Notes: a model not told the origin generated them from the letters alone. Shown: positions 16,043 to 23,932, numbered from the stretch's first letter. The stretch is DNA of 42,270 bases from CAMYLY01 sp036397755 (GCA_036397755.1 DASWII010000025.1:1-42270), one strand, 5' to 3'. A program made the numbers and translations.

Positions 16043-17746
16043 TCAGTGTCCCTTCGCGGTCGTCATCGCGTTCTTGCTCACCGCACGTTCCGCCAGGCCG
16101 CCGAGCCAGAAGATGAACGCCACCAGGGAGAGGAATATCAGGACGCATGCGCTGATCATGGTCGCGGCATAGCCGAGCGCCGGCGTGGCCGCGGTGTCAC
16201 TGGTATCGCGCATCACTTCCCACACATGCCAATGTTGCCGAATGCCGCTGCGGGCGAATCCCATCAACCCCATCAACCACGTGAACGTGACGGCGAGCAC
16301 GAACAACGCGTACTGCGAGCGCTCTGGCATCTGTCCCCAGCGAATAGCGCCCCGCGACTCGGCACCCCGCAGCATCGCGATGTCGATCACGGTCACTCCC
16401 ACGATGCAGGCCAGCACCGCGGCCACCTGATAGACCGAGAATCCGATCCGCACGATGGCCTCCACGAAGTAGCCAAACACGCCGTACCACAAGACGACCG
16501 CGGCCGACACCGCGAACATCGCCGCCTCCGCCATGGTGCCGGCGCGCGCCCAGGTCACCGTCGGCCGCTTGTTGGCCCGCCGATACATCATGAACGAGAG
16601 AAAGGTGGTCAGGATCATGATGTTCACCGCCGTATTCTTCGCGCTCATGACGCCGAGCACTCCGAGCAACGGGTGGTGGGAACCCCCCATGGCCGCCAAC
16701 TCCGCACGACTGGCGATCATCGTGTGGGGCGTCGACCACACGATCCACCCGATGATCAGCACGAGCAGCATCCATTTAGTATACGGCTGGAAGCGTTCGG
16801 CACCCGGAATGCGATCCATGCCCGTCCACAAGTAGTAATTCGCGGCCAGGAACAAGACGCCGATGAGCACCGCTTGCACGATCCAGAGCCAGCTCATGAA
16901 GCCACCCATCATCGTGATCCCCATCTGCTGGTTGTACTCGTAGATCTCCCGACCCAGGTAGTAGCCAGCGAACGGCAACACAATGAACGTCGAAATGGCG
17001 ATGAAATTGCCTACGTACCCCATCCAATCGTAGTGCGCACGCTCTTCATCCGTCTTGGCGGCGAGAAACCGATACGCCGCATAGGCGGCGACGATCGAGC
17101 CGCCGAACACGGCGTTCGCAATCAGACGGTGGATGTTGATGGGCATCCACGTGGCGTTGGCGATGGCGTTCCACATCCGCACGCCCTCGGGCAGCCCCTG
17201 GACCGTCGTGCCCTCCGGTGGGGACATCATATACGTGAGCCAGCCGTTCGCGATGAACATCACCGTCGTGCCCCACACATTCAACAACAGGCCCAGTCCC
17301 CAATGTCCCCACTTGGCCCGGCCCGCCTTCCACCGATCCCACCCGTAGTAATACAGGTAGAGCGTGAACGACTCGATGAAGAACAGACCCACGTAGATCC
17401 ACATCGACAAGGCAAAGATCTCGGCCATGTGGTTCCAGAAGCGTGGGTAGAGCGTGGTGAGGAAAAAGACGAGAACGGCGCCCCACAATGCCGTGGCGCT
17501 GTACGCGAACACCAGCAGCCGAGTGAACTCTTTCGACAGCTTGTCGTACTTGGAATCCTTCGTGACGATACCGATCAACTCGGTGATGACCGCGAACATC
17601 GGCACACCAAGCACGAACGCCGCGAACATCAAGTGGATTTGCGCGGCAATCCACACGGCTGCCCTGCCCCCGATGGCCGGGAAGCGGCCGTAGCCACTGG
17701 CCGCCGTATCGGCCGCCGCTTGCAGGAACGCGAGGATATCAGGCAT
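16043..17746 (-). CDS. CydA-like (cytochrome bd subunit I family) membrane protein without CydB
   Basis: A 567-residue polytopic protein has the CydA fold: IHLMFAAFVLG (His38, the E. coli His19 counterpart), FFIESFTLYLYYYGWDRW (Glu125, matching Glu107), FIANGWLTY and INIHRLIANAVFGG (His206, matching the haem b558 ligand His186). Against E. coli CydA, ungapped from the GWDR motif, the position of Glu99 is hydrophobic (residue 117). The GRQPW motif is absent; WSTPHTM (337-343) occupies that region. A b558 Met candidate is in GITMMGGFM. No CydB gene follows; three cytochromes c do. Its start overlaps the radical SAM gene by eight bases. It could be an OR-N-like oxygen reductase or a quinol:cytochrome c oxidoreductase; either is unproven. 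Confidence 0.85.
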   Translation of the reverse strand: MPDILAFLQAAADTAASGYGRFPAIGGRAAVWIAAQIHLMFAAFVLGVPMFAVITELIGIVTKDSKYDKLSKEFTRLLVFAYSATALWGAVLVFFLTTLYPRFWNHMAEIFALSMWIYVGLFFIESFTLYLYYYGWDRWKAGRAKWGHWGLGLLLNVWGTTVMFIANGWLTYMMSPPEGTTVQGLPEGVRMWNAIANATWMPINIHRLIANAVFGGSIVAAYAAYRFLAAKTDEERAHYDWMGYVGNFIAISTFIVLPFAGYYLGREIYEYNQQMGITMMGGFMSWLWIVQAVLIGVLFLAANYYLWTGMDRIPGAERFQPYTKWMLLVLIIGWIVWSTPHTMIASRAELAAMGGSHHPLLGVLGVMSAKNTAVNIMILTTFLSFMMYRRANKRPTVTWARAGTMAEAAMFAVSAAVVLWYGVFGYFVEAIVRIGFSVYQVAAVLACIVGVTVIDIAMLRGAESRGAIRWGQMPERSQYALFVLAVTFTWLMGLMGFARSGIRQHWHVWEVMRDTSDTAATPALGYAATMISACVLIFLSLVAFIFWLGGLAERAVSKNAMTTAKGH

Positions 17747-19049
17747 CGTCTTGCAGGAAGAAGGGCGCTCGCTTCGAGAAATCGACGGGCATCGCCCGGC
17801 GGACCTCGCGGAGGAGGTCGCTCGTGACCTCGTCGTGTCCGTGCCGGCGCGCGAACTGCTCCACGCGATCGATCACCACGCCCCGCACGAAGCTGGGGAT
17901 ACGGCGCATCCGTTCCTCGGCCTCCGCGGACCACCGCAGCGACCGGCTTGGCACGGCTCCGTACGTCACCGTGTCGGGACGGTCAATCACGGGTGTCCGC
18001 GGATCGGGCTCGTAGGCGCAAGACGGATCGGCCGCGAGCGGATCGCCCGCCACGGCGTAGGCGCGCGCCCGGCATCCCCCACACATCTTCCGGTATTCAC
18101 ACGTTCCGCATTTGCCCCCCAGCGCCTGAGACCGCAACGCTTGCAGCAACGCCGCCTCCCGCCACACCACGGCGAACGGCTGCTTGCGCAGGTCGCCGGC
18201 CGGTGCCGGCAGGTACGGACAGGCCGTGAGCTTGCCGTCGGGCGTCACGCGGCAATACTGCACCCCGCAGGGACACCGCGTTTCGTAGTTGAGGATGGGC
18301 GAGTCCGGCGACCGCTGATGCACGAGCCGCATGAAGTGCGGCGCGCACTTGGCCCGGACCATCATGCGTCCCAGGTGCCGCACGTGGTGGTCCACCAATT
18401 CGCTCAGCAACGCTTCGTAGTCATCGGGCGAGAGCTCGTGCATCCCGGCCCCACGCCCCGTGGACACGACAAAGTACGCGTTGAACGACACCGCGCCCCG
18501 GGCCGCCGCCCAGTCGACGAGCCGCGTGAGCTCATCCCGGTTACCCTTGGTCAGCGTCGTCTGGATCACGAAGTCGAGCCGGTGCTCCACCAGGCGGTCG
18601 ATCGCCGCAAGCGTGTCATGGAGGGACCCGTGGCCACGGCGGAACCGATCGTGATAGCGCGGATCGAGCGATTCGACACTCACCGCGACGCCGGAGACGC
18701 CGGCGTCCGTGAGCGCGTCGATCCGCGCATCCGTCAGCAGCGTACCGTTCGTCCCCACGACCACCGTGGCCCCCCGCGTCGTGGCGTGGCGCGCAAGATC
18801 GGTGAGGTCGTCGCGCAGGAGTGGCTCGCCACCTGAGAAGATGAACAAGGGGGCCGGGTTCAGAGCGAGAATCTCGTCCGCGATCCTGATGCACTCATCG
18901 GTGGTGAGCTCGTCCGCCGCCGTTTCGCTGGGGCCGGCCGCGATGTAGCAGTGGGCACACTCGAGGTTGCAGCGACGAGTCAGATTCCACGCGACCACAT
19001 GGGGCACGAACCCGCTCGTGTCCGCTGTGGCCGGTGCCTCCCCCATCAT
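17739..19049 (-). CDS. NirJ/AhbD-like radical SAM/SPASM protein with C-terminal PCP_red-like domain
   Basis: From ATG 19049 the product has 436 residues. The radical SAM cluster motif is RRCNLECAHC (Cys27, Cys31, Cys34), followed by SGGEPLL. A SPASM-type C-terminal half has Cys-rich segments RCPCGVQYC, ACPYLP, GGKCGTCEYRKMCGGC. The overall pattern, including GGCRARAYA, matches the haem d1/haem biosynthesis radical SAM group (NirJ, AhbD). Residues 371-420 (LRWSAEAEERMRRIPSFVRG onwards) resemble the small subunit domain PCP_red of the light-independent protochlorophyllide reductase family. It overlaps the CydA-like gene (ATGCCTGA), implying coupled translation. Function in haem or peptide modification is inference. 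Confidence 0.88.
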   Translation of the reverse strand: MMGEAPATADTSGFVPHVVAWNLTRRCNLECAHCYIAAGPSETAADELTTDECIRIADEILALNPAPLFIFSGGEPLLRDDLTDLARHATTRGATVVVGTNGTLLTDARIDALTDAGVSGVAVSVESLDPRYHDRFRRGHGSLHDTLAAIDRLVEHRLDFVIQTTLTKGNRDELTRLVDWAAARGAVSFNAYFVVSTGRGAGMHELSPDDYEALLSELVDHHVRHLGRMMVRAKCAPHFMRLVHQRSPDSPILNYETRCPCGVQYCRVTPDGKLTACPYLPAPAGDLRKQPFAVVWREAALLQALRSQALGGKCGTCEYRKMCGGCRARAYAVAGDPLAADPSCAYEPDPRTPVIDRPDTVTYGAVPSRSLRWSAEAEERMRRIPSFVRGVVIDRVEQFARRHGHDEVTSDLLREVRRAMPVDFSKRAPFFLQDDA

Positions 19050-19066
19050 GGCAAGGGCGGAGCCGC

Positions 19067-21049
19067 TCACTCCCGAGGCGCTCCGGTCCCTTCTTGATCC
19101 ATATACTGCCGGACGGCTTCCTTGGCTTGTTCGGGCGTCATCGTCTTGAAATCGACGGGACACTTGGACGCTTGCTCTTCGATGTCCCGGATCGGACAGC
19201 GCGACACACCGGAGGCCTTCGCCTCCTCGATGAACCGGCGCATGTCGGCCGATAACGCATCACCGCCTTCCGCCTCCGCCTTGATCTGCCTGGCTCGCAG
19301 TTCTCGGAACATGCCCATCATGGTCTCGGCGTCGAACTCGTCCGCCTCGATCATGGCCTGCTTATTTTCGTCCATCACCTGCGTAGTGATGCGCCAGATG
19401 TCGTGACTGCGCGCGAAGCGCTCCACCGTGCCGCGTGCAAGCGGTCGGGCGATGAGCGGAACGACACCGAGGCGGTGGAACGCCTCCGCGGTCCACACCG
19501 GAGGGTCCGCGGTGGTGCGCGCGCGGGTGGTGATGTGACTCGTGACCGGGCACTTCACCTCCACCATCGCTCCGGCGGGTTCCCGGTCGTCATCTCGACC
19601 CATCACCACGGTCTTCGCCATCTGCTCTTCGGCCTTCACCTCGGCGCGAGCGAGCTCCTCGGCGTCGCCGATCCCCATGATCAGCTGCATGTGGGTGGGC
19701 AGCAACTTCTGGATGGCACGATCGAGCCATGGGCTGGTCACGATGTCGCCACCATGCTCCACCACGAACTCTTCCACCGCACGACGCGCGATGCCCTGCG
19801 CAAACGGGGGGACCCGCAGAATGCGTACCTCCGCGTCTGGCGCCCATTGGAGTCCCACTTCGCCGTCCTCTTCGATCCACGGAATGTCCTCGGGGCGAAT
19901 CCCAACGGTTCCCGTCACGAGAACGTTGCAGGGCGCCAGTCGCAGCAGGTTCTCCGACTGCGACCCCACCGCCGTTCCGTCGATGCGATGCGCGCCATGG
20001 CGACCGATCACCAGCAAGCTCGGCTGAATCTCCTCGATCCACTGCAGCACCACTTGAAACGGTTTCCCGATGAGGATCTGCGTGATCACCGGGACGTCCG
20101 CGTACTCCTCCGCCATCACCTCCGCACGCTTGATGTTGGCCTGCGAGAGCTTGAGGAGACCCTTGTCAATGATGTTGTTGTGCAGTTCCTCCTGCTCCTC
20201 GAACTTGAACACCTTCGAGGCACGTTCGGAAAGCACGTCCTTGATGTTGTTGAACACCGCATGATGGTACTCGACGTCGAAGGCACTGCACACGTACAGC
20301 GTCGCCTCGAACTCCCGTGCCATCTCGAGTGCCATCTTCATCGCGCGATAGCTGTACGCCGATCCGTCCACGCAGACCATGAACTTGCCGCCCCGCAACG
20401 GCCTGCCGTCGCGCACGATCAGCATGTCCTTCTCGACCTCGCGCGCCACTCGGGAAACGACACCACCAAGTTGCGAGTACTGCTGACGCCCGATGCCATG
20501 CGCGCCCATGATGACGAGGTCGTATTGCCGCCCCGACGACCCAGCCCGCTTCTCGTCCAACTCCTCGTCCTCCGCGACGATGCGTCCGTCCGCACCGAGC
20601 CGGACGTCGCCACGCACCCGCTCACCGCCGTCATAGTTGGCAGCGATGTTGGGATCGAACCCAATCAAGCTCGGCAGCTGGCCGGCGCCACTGTTCACCT
20701 CGCGAACGATTTCCTCGAAGTTGATGCCTTCGAGTAATTGCCGCCGCAGGGCGACGCCCCGCTCGACGCAGCGGTGCTCCACCTGGTCCAGAAAAGAGTC
20801 CGAGATGAGCTGGAGGCCCTTCTCGATCAGCTTGTCATGGACCTTGCGTTGCCGCTTGATCTCTTCCGGGGTCTGAAACTGCGCGGGGAGACCCGTCTCG
20901 AGCTGACGGAACCGCACGTCGTGCAGCCGCGCGGCATACACGTGATTCCCCGTGATGCTGCCACCCTTGGCCACGATTTCAAGGGCACGATCGACCGCCC
21001 AATCGGAGTGCTGCGAATTGTCGACAGGAACGAAGACTTCGCGGTACAT
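19067..21049 (-). CDS. Tandem universal stress (Usp) protein with two PCP_red-like domains
   Basis: The 660-residue protein begins MYREVFVPVDNSQHSDWAVD, a Usp domain ending IVRDG near 215 and carrying GAHGIGRQQYSQLGGVVSR. A second Usp domain (about 219-380) has GRHGAHRIDGTAVGSQSENL and the usual phosphate-binding GS. Then come two PCP_red-like segments: QWAPDAEVRILRVPPFAQG (about 400-446) and VWTAEAFHRLGVVPLIARP (about 518-566). The tail has CPVDF and CPIRDIEE. Usp domains bind ATP or act as sensors; PCP_red-like domains are of unclear role outside chlorophyll synthesis. It begins the longer gene run of the block. The combination is unusual, and a scaffold or maturation role is only a guess. 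Confidence 0.85.
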   Translation of the reverse strand: MYREVFVPVDNSQHSDWAVDRALEIVAKGGSITGNHVYAARLHDVRFRQLETGLPAQFQTPEEIKRQRKVHDKLIEKGLQLISDSFLDQVEHRCVERGVALRRQLLEGINFEEIVREVNSGAGQLPSLIGFDPNIAANYDGGERVRGDVRLGADGRIVAEDEELDEKRAGSSGRQYDLVIMGAHGIGRQQYSQLGGVVSRVAREVEKDMLIVRDGRPLRGGKFMVCVDGSAYSYRAMKMALEMAREFEATLYVCSAFDVEYHHAVFNNIKDVLSERASKVFKFEEQEELHNNIIDKGLLKLSQANIKRAEVMAEEYADVPVITQILIGKPFQVVLQWIEEIQPSLLVIGRHGAHRIDGTAVGSQSENLLRLAPCNVLVTGTVGIRPEDIPWIEEDGEVGLQWAPDAEVRILRVPPFAQGIARRAVEEFVVEHGGDIVTSPWLDRAIQKLLPTHMQLIMGIGDAEELARAEVKAEEQMAKTVVMGRDDDREPAGAMVEVKCPVTSHITTRARTTADPPVWTAEAFHRLGVVPLIARPLARGTVERFARSHDIWRITTQVMDENKQAMIEADEFDAETMMGMFRELRARQIKAEAEGGDALSADMRRFIEEAKASGVSRCPIRDIEEQASKCPVDFKTMTPEQAKEAVRQYMDQEGTGAPRE

Positions 21050-21219
21050 GCGGGACCCTCGCTGGTCCGGGAGACACCAGACGGGATTCGACGTTCGTGC
21101 TGGCCGATCTATATACTGTGCGCCCGCTCGGCCCGTCCCAACCCATCACCTTAGGCGTGTTAATCGTAACCGCGAGTTGCGGATTTGCCGGGACAGACTA
21201 GGCCGCTCGGCGTGGTCCG
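21050..21219 (-). promoter_or_regulatory. 170-bp gap before the Usp-radical SAM-oxidase run; probable promoter region
   Basis: This is the widest space in the 23.1-7.0 kb run, so a promoter for the Usp gene and everything below it is expected here. An AT-rich TATATAG-like core (around 21108-21116, minus strand) stands out in GC-rich surroundings. No -35 box at proper spacing could be fixed. Confidence 0.3.
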
Positions 21220-21459
21220 TCAAGGGACCAATAGCCGACCATCTCCGTCCCATACCGAGAGCGCGTCCACCGGACACTCCCGACAGGCCTGCAACAGACG
21301 CTCCTGACCCACGGACTCCGGCATCGCAAACGCGACGATGCCCTCGGAATCCAGTCGAAACGCGTCAGGCGCAACCTCGATGCAGTCACCAAACGACACA
21401 CACAGGGTCGGATCGATGACCACTCGTAGGCCATGCACCATGCGCTCGTACTCCGGCAC
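21220..21459 (-). CDS. Small [3Fe-4S]/[4Fe-4S]-type ferredoxin
   Basis: The GTG start at 21459 directly follows the TAG of the upstream gene, with GGAGGACAT just before. The 79-residue product has the single-cluster ferredoxin pattern: VVIDPTLCVSFGDC (Cys20, Cys26), then ACRECPVDAL (Cys59, Cys62). The Cys-x5-Cys plus Cys-Pro pattern is that of P450-type/bacterial [3Fe-4S] ferredoxins; the extra Cys59 leaves a [4Fe-4S] reading possible. It probably supplies electrons to a neighbour, most simply the radical SAM protein. Confidence 0.88.
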   Translation of the reverse strand: MPEYERMVHGLRVVIDPTLCVSFGDCIEVAPDAFRLDSEGIVAFAMPESVGQERLLQACRECPVDALSVWDGDGRLLVP

Positions 21460-21909
21460 CTACATGTCCTCCAACCCCAGCGCGACGCGTGCGCGATCCA
21501 TCACCTCAGGCGTGATCTCCGCGATACCGCGCTCCCGAGCGTAGTCCGCATAGATGCGCTTGATCATCCCGCGCACGAAGTTCGGCGCCTTGCCAAGGCG
21601 TGCTTCGGCTTCCGGCGACCAGCGCGGCGCGCCAGCGCGTGGCACGGCACCTTCCGGTTCCACGAATGCGTCCTCGCGGCCCTGCATGTGCCCGCGGATC
21701 AGCTCGAAGGGCTGCTCCTTGTCGAGCACCCGGCCGCCGATTTTCACCCCGAGCGCCCCCACGAGCTGGCTTTCCATGGGATTCGCCAGCAGCGCCACCT
21801 TGCGACCGCACGACGGACAGGCGAAGGCGGCGGCAAACGTACCGTCGCCCGGTTGCTGCCGTTCCTCGAACGTCATTTGTTCGTCACAGTCGACACAGAG
21901 GAATTTCAT
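21460..21909 (-). CDS. Zinc-ribbon protein with PCP_red-like domain
   Basis: The product starts at ATG 21909, inside the stop of the Mrp-like gene (ATGA). It has 149 residues. The first 35 form a zinc ribbon: FLCVDCDE (Cys5, Cys8) and FACPSCGRK (a CxxC pair near 31-34). The C-terminal part, RWSPEAEARLGKAPNFVRGM onwards to GLEDM, matches the PCP_red pattern (W-x-x-EAE-x-R, PxFVRG, YAR, ITPEVM). The same domain recurs in the radical SAM and Usp proteins of this run. Its function is unknown; a common docking or small-cofactor domain would fit the repetition. Confidence 0.85.
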   Translation of the reverse strand: MKFLCVDCDEQMTFEERQQPGDGTFAAAFACPSCGRKVALLANPMESQLVGALGVKIGGRVLDKEQPFELIRGHMQGREDAFVEPEGAVPRAGAPRWSPEAEARLGKAPNFVRGMIKRIYADYARERGIAEITPEVMDRARVALGLEDM

Positions 21910-22733
21910 GGGCGGCGCACTGTGCACTCGGCCAGCCGTTCGGCCATCTCGACAAACGGCTCCCTTCCCGCCCCGAACGGTACTCGGCCCCATACCGGAA
22001 CGTCGAACTCGTCCGACAGACTGTCAGCCGCATCGCCCTCGAACAGGGGGTGTGCCTCCCGGCAGCTCGGGCACACGCTCCCAACCATGTTCTCGACGAT
22101 GCCGAGGATGGGTAGTCCATCGTCGCGCGCCGCCGCGAGGGCGCGCGCGACCGAGCGGCGCGATTCCTCGGTCGGGATCGTCACGGCGACGACGCCGGTG
22201 AGGTTGGGGATGAGCGGATGGAGATCCGCCACGGCATCGGCTCCGGGCGGCAGGTCGATGAGCAGGAGATCCAGCACACCCCACTTTACGTCGCTCAGGA
22301 ACTCGCGGAGGGCGCCAATCTCGATGGCACCCGTCCACACAAATCGCTCGGCGGTCGTCCCGCGCCATCCAAGGGGGCGGCCGTCCTCGAGCAGGAAATC
22401 ACTGGACATGACGCGGATGTCGTCGGTGCCGCGCGCCGGCTCGATTCCCTGCTCGTCCGCCACGAGCGGACCCTCCGCCCGCAAGAGCCGGGCGACGGTT
22501 GGGCTGCGAAGATCCGCGTCCACCACACCGACACTTCGCCCCGCCGCCCGGCAGGCGCGCGCGAGCCCGGCAGAAACGTAGCTCTTCCCCACCCCGCCCT
22601 TCCCACTCAAGACCGCCACGATAGCACTCACGCTCGCAAGACGTTCGGCGACTCGCGCTCGCTGCTGCGCAACCTGCTCGCCCAACCCCGAGCGGTCCGG
22701 TCCGGTCACCTCGCTGTAGGTGCGAAAACTCAC
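21906..22733 (-). CDS. Mrp/NBP35-type P-loop ATPase, putative Fe-S carrier
   Basis: GTG 22733 overlaps the upstream TGA (GTGA). The 275-residue protein carries the deviant Walker A of the MinD/Mrp group, SGKGGVGKS, the VVDADLRSPT switch, a Walker B-like LLLIDLPPG and the CPSC motif of Mrp/ApbC proteins (ENMVGSVCPSC). The CPSC pair bridges a [4Fe-4S] cluster between two subunits in Mrp proteins. The N-terminal MIP18 domain common in Mrp is missing. In this place it probably delivers Fe-S clusters to the ferredoxin and the radical SAM enzyme. Confidence 0.9.
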   Translation of the reverse strand: MSFRTYSEVTGPDRSGLGEQVAQQRARVAERLASVSAIVAVLSGKGGVGKSYVSAGLARACRAAGRSVGVVDADLRSPTVARLLRAEGPLVADEQGIEPARGTDDIRVMSSDFLLEDGRPLGWRGTTAERFVWTGAIEIGALREFLSDVKWGVLDLLLIDLPPGADAVADLHPLIPNLTGVVAVTIPTEESRRSVARALAAARDDGLPILGIVENMVGSVCPSCREAHPLFEGDAADSLSDEFDVPVWGRVPFGAGREPFVEMAERLAECTVRRP

Positions 22734-23122
22734 AAATCCCAACCGGCGCGGGCGAGCGACCACATGCTGATCAGAACGATGATGATCGCGGCGACGTAAA
22801 AGGCGGGCGGCATCCGCGAGTCAGCCTGCTCGACGAACGCGCGGCTGATGAGTGGCGGGAACCGAAATGCCTGAACGCCCCAGACCACTCGCGCCACCCA
22901 CACGTTCTGCCACGCGTAGAGCCCCCAGAACACTGCGGCCACGATCCCGGCGCCAAGGAGGAGAAACAGCCACGGCGGCCCGAACCGATAGGGGAGCATG
23001 CCCTGCCCCCACATCACCCACGCCGCCGCCTCGTAGAGGATGCCGAGGTGGAGATAGATGAATGCCGCCTGGCGGAACTTGCGCGTCCGCTCGGGAGGCC
23101 AGGAGGAGGGGGTGAGCGTCAT
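22730..23122 (-). CDS. Small membrane protein, three or four helices, unknown
   Basis: The 130-residue product has a basic N-terminus (PPERTRKFRQ) and hydrophobic segments at about residues 18-42, 50-70 and 108-125. It is rich in Trp (VMWGQGML, FWGLYAWQNVW). No family was recognised. It is the first gene of the minus-strand block and is translationally coupled to the Mrp-like gene. It lies 91 bases from the divergent HmuY-like gene, so the block's main promoter should be in 23123-23213; no box could be assigned with confidence. Confidence 0.65.
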   Translation of the reverse strand: MTLTPSSWPPERTRKFRQAAFIYLHLGILYEAAAWVMWGQGMLPYRFGPPWLFLLLGAGIVAAVFWGLYAWQNVWVARVVWGVQAFRFPPLISRAFVEQADSRMPPAFYVAAIIIVLISMWSLARAGWDL

Positions 23123-23213
23123 GATCAGCGTGCAACGTGCATCGCGCAGCGTCCGAGGTCAACGGTCCCGTCGCCTATTGCCTTATCAGAATGGTCTGTG
23201 ACTATTTCGCGTC

Positions 23214-23756
23214 GTGAAACACCGACCACCGGCTCTCGTCATCGGCGTTGTCGCGACCTTTCTCGCTGCGATCGCCTACCTCATTGCGACGTCCCTCGTG
23301 CCGCGTACCGCCGCCGAGTTCACATTCGATCCACCTGTGCCACGCGCATCGGACGACCTGGTGGGCGTCGATACCATCACCATCTCGGCACCCGACGACG
23401 CGGTGTGGCGGTTCGTGGACTTGGAACGTCGTGCGCTGCTCGCGCCGCCCGACACCGCCGGATGGGATCTCGCCGTCCGCCGGTTCAACGTGATAGCGTC
23501 GGCGGAGGCAATGGATCTGGGCACCGTCTCGTTCGACGGCATTCTGCACGCGACCGCGATTCGCTACCGGCCGGCCGCCGACTCCACGCTCAGCCGGTGG
23601 TACAGGTATAGCTACCTGTCGCACCTCCTTCAGCCGAACGGGCACGTGTATGCCCTCCGCACACGCGAAGGCAACGAGTGGAAAGTCGAGTTCCTGAGTT
23701 ACTACTGCACCGGGATGGTGCCGGGGTGCGTGACGTTCCGATACAGTGCACAGTAA
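23214..23756 (+). CDS. HmuY-like secreted protein (possible haem binder)
   Basis: From GTG 23214 the product has 180 residues with a signal anchor or signal peptide (ALVIGVVATFLAAIAYLIA). The domain resembles the HmuY family: a WDLAVRRFNVI segment, a WYRYSYLSHLLQPNGHVYALRT segment and KVEFLSYYCTG. HmuY proteins are surface or secreted haem binders. The two haem-ligand histidines of P. gingivalis HmuY cannot be placed here by eye. It is divergent from the haem-protein block, and a link to haem supply is inference. No ribosome site is visible. Confidence 0.6.
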   Translation: MKHRPPALVIGVVATFLAAIAYLIATSLVPRTAAEFTFDPPVPRASDDLVGVDTITISAPDDAVWRFVDLERRALLAPPDTAGWDLAVRRFNVIASAEAMDLGTVSFDGILHATAIRYRPAADSTLSRWYRYSYLSHLLQPNGHVYALRTREGNEWKVEFLSYYCTGMVPGCVTFRYSAQ

Positions 23757-23932
23757 ACTGTAGTCTGTGCGCTGTGCCCTGTGCGCTACTTCCCCACCCC
23801 GTCGGCTGGGCTCTTCGCGCATCCCGACGCGAGCAGAAGCGTGGTGCACACGTTCGACACTATTCCCCCTCGGCATCTGCTGGGCCGACAGCGGCGTGGT
23901 CCAACGGGTCACGACTTGCAGCTGGAGGGGCG

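Noticed and set aside
15995..17827. Long plus-strand reading frame of 610 codons opposite the CydA-like gene
   Set aside because: It mirrors the codon structure of the minus-strand membrane protein, is rich in His/Arg/Asp typical of reverse-frame GC-rich shadows and shows no family motif.
21108..21116. TATATAG as a -10 box
   Set aside because: No matching -35 at 16-18 bases; listed only as a low-confidence region.
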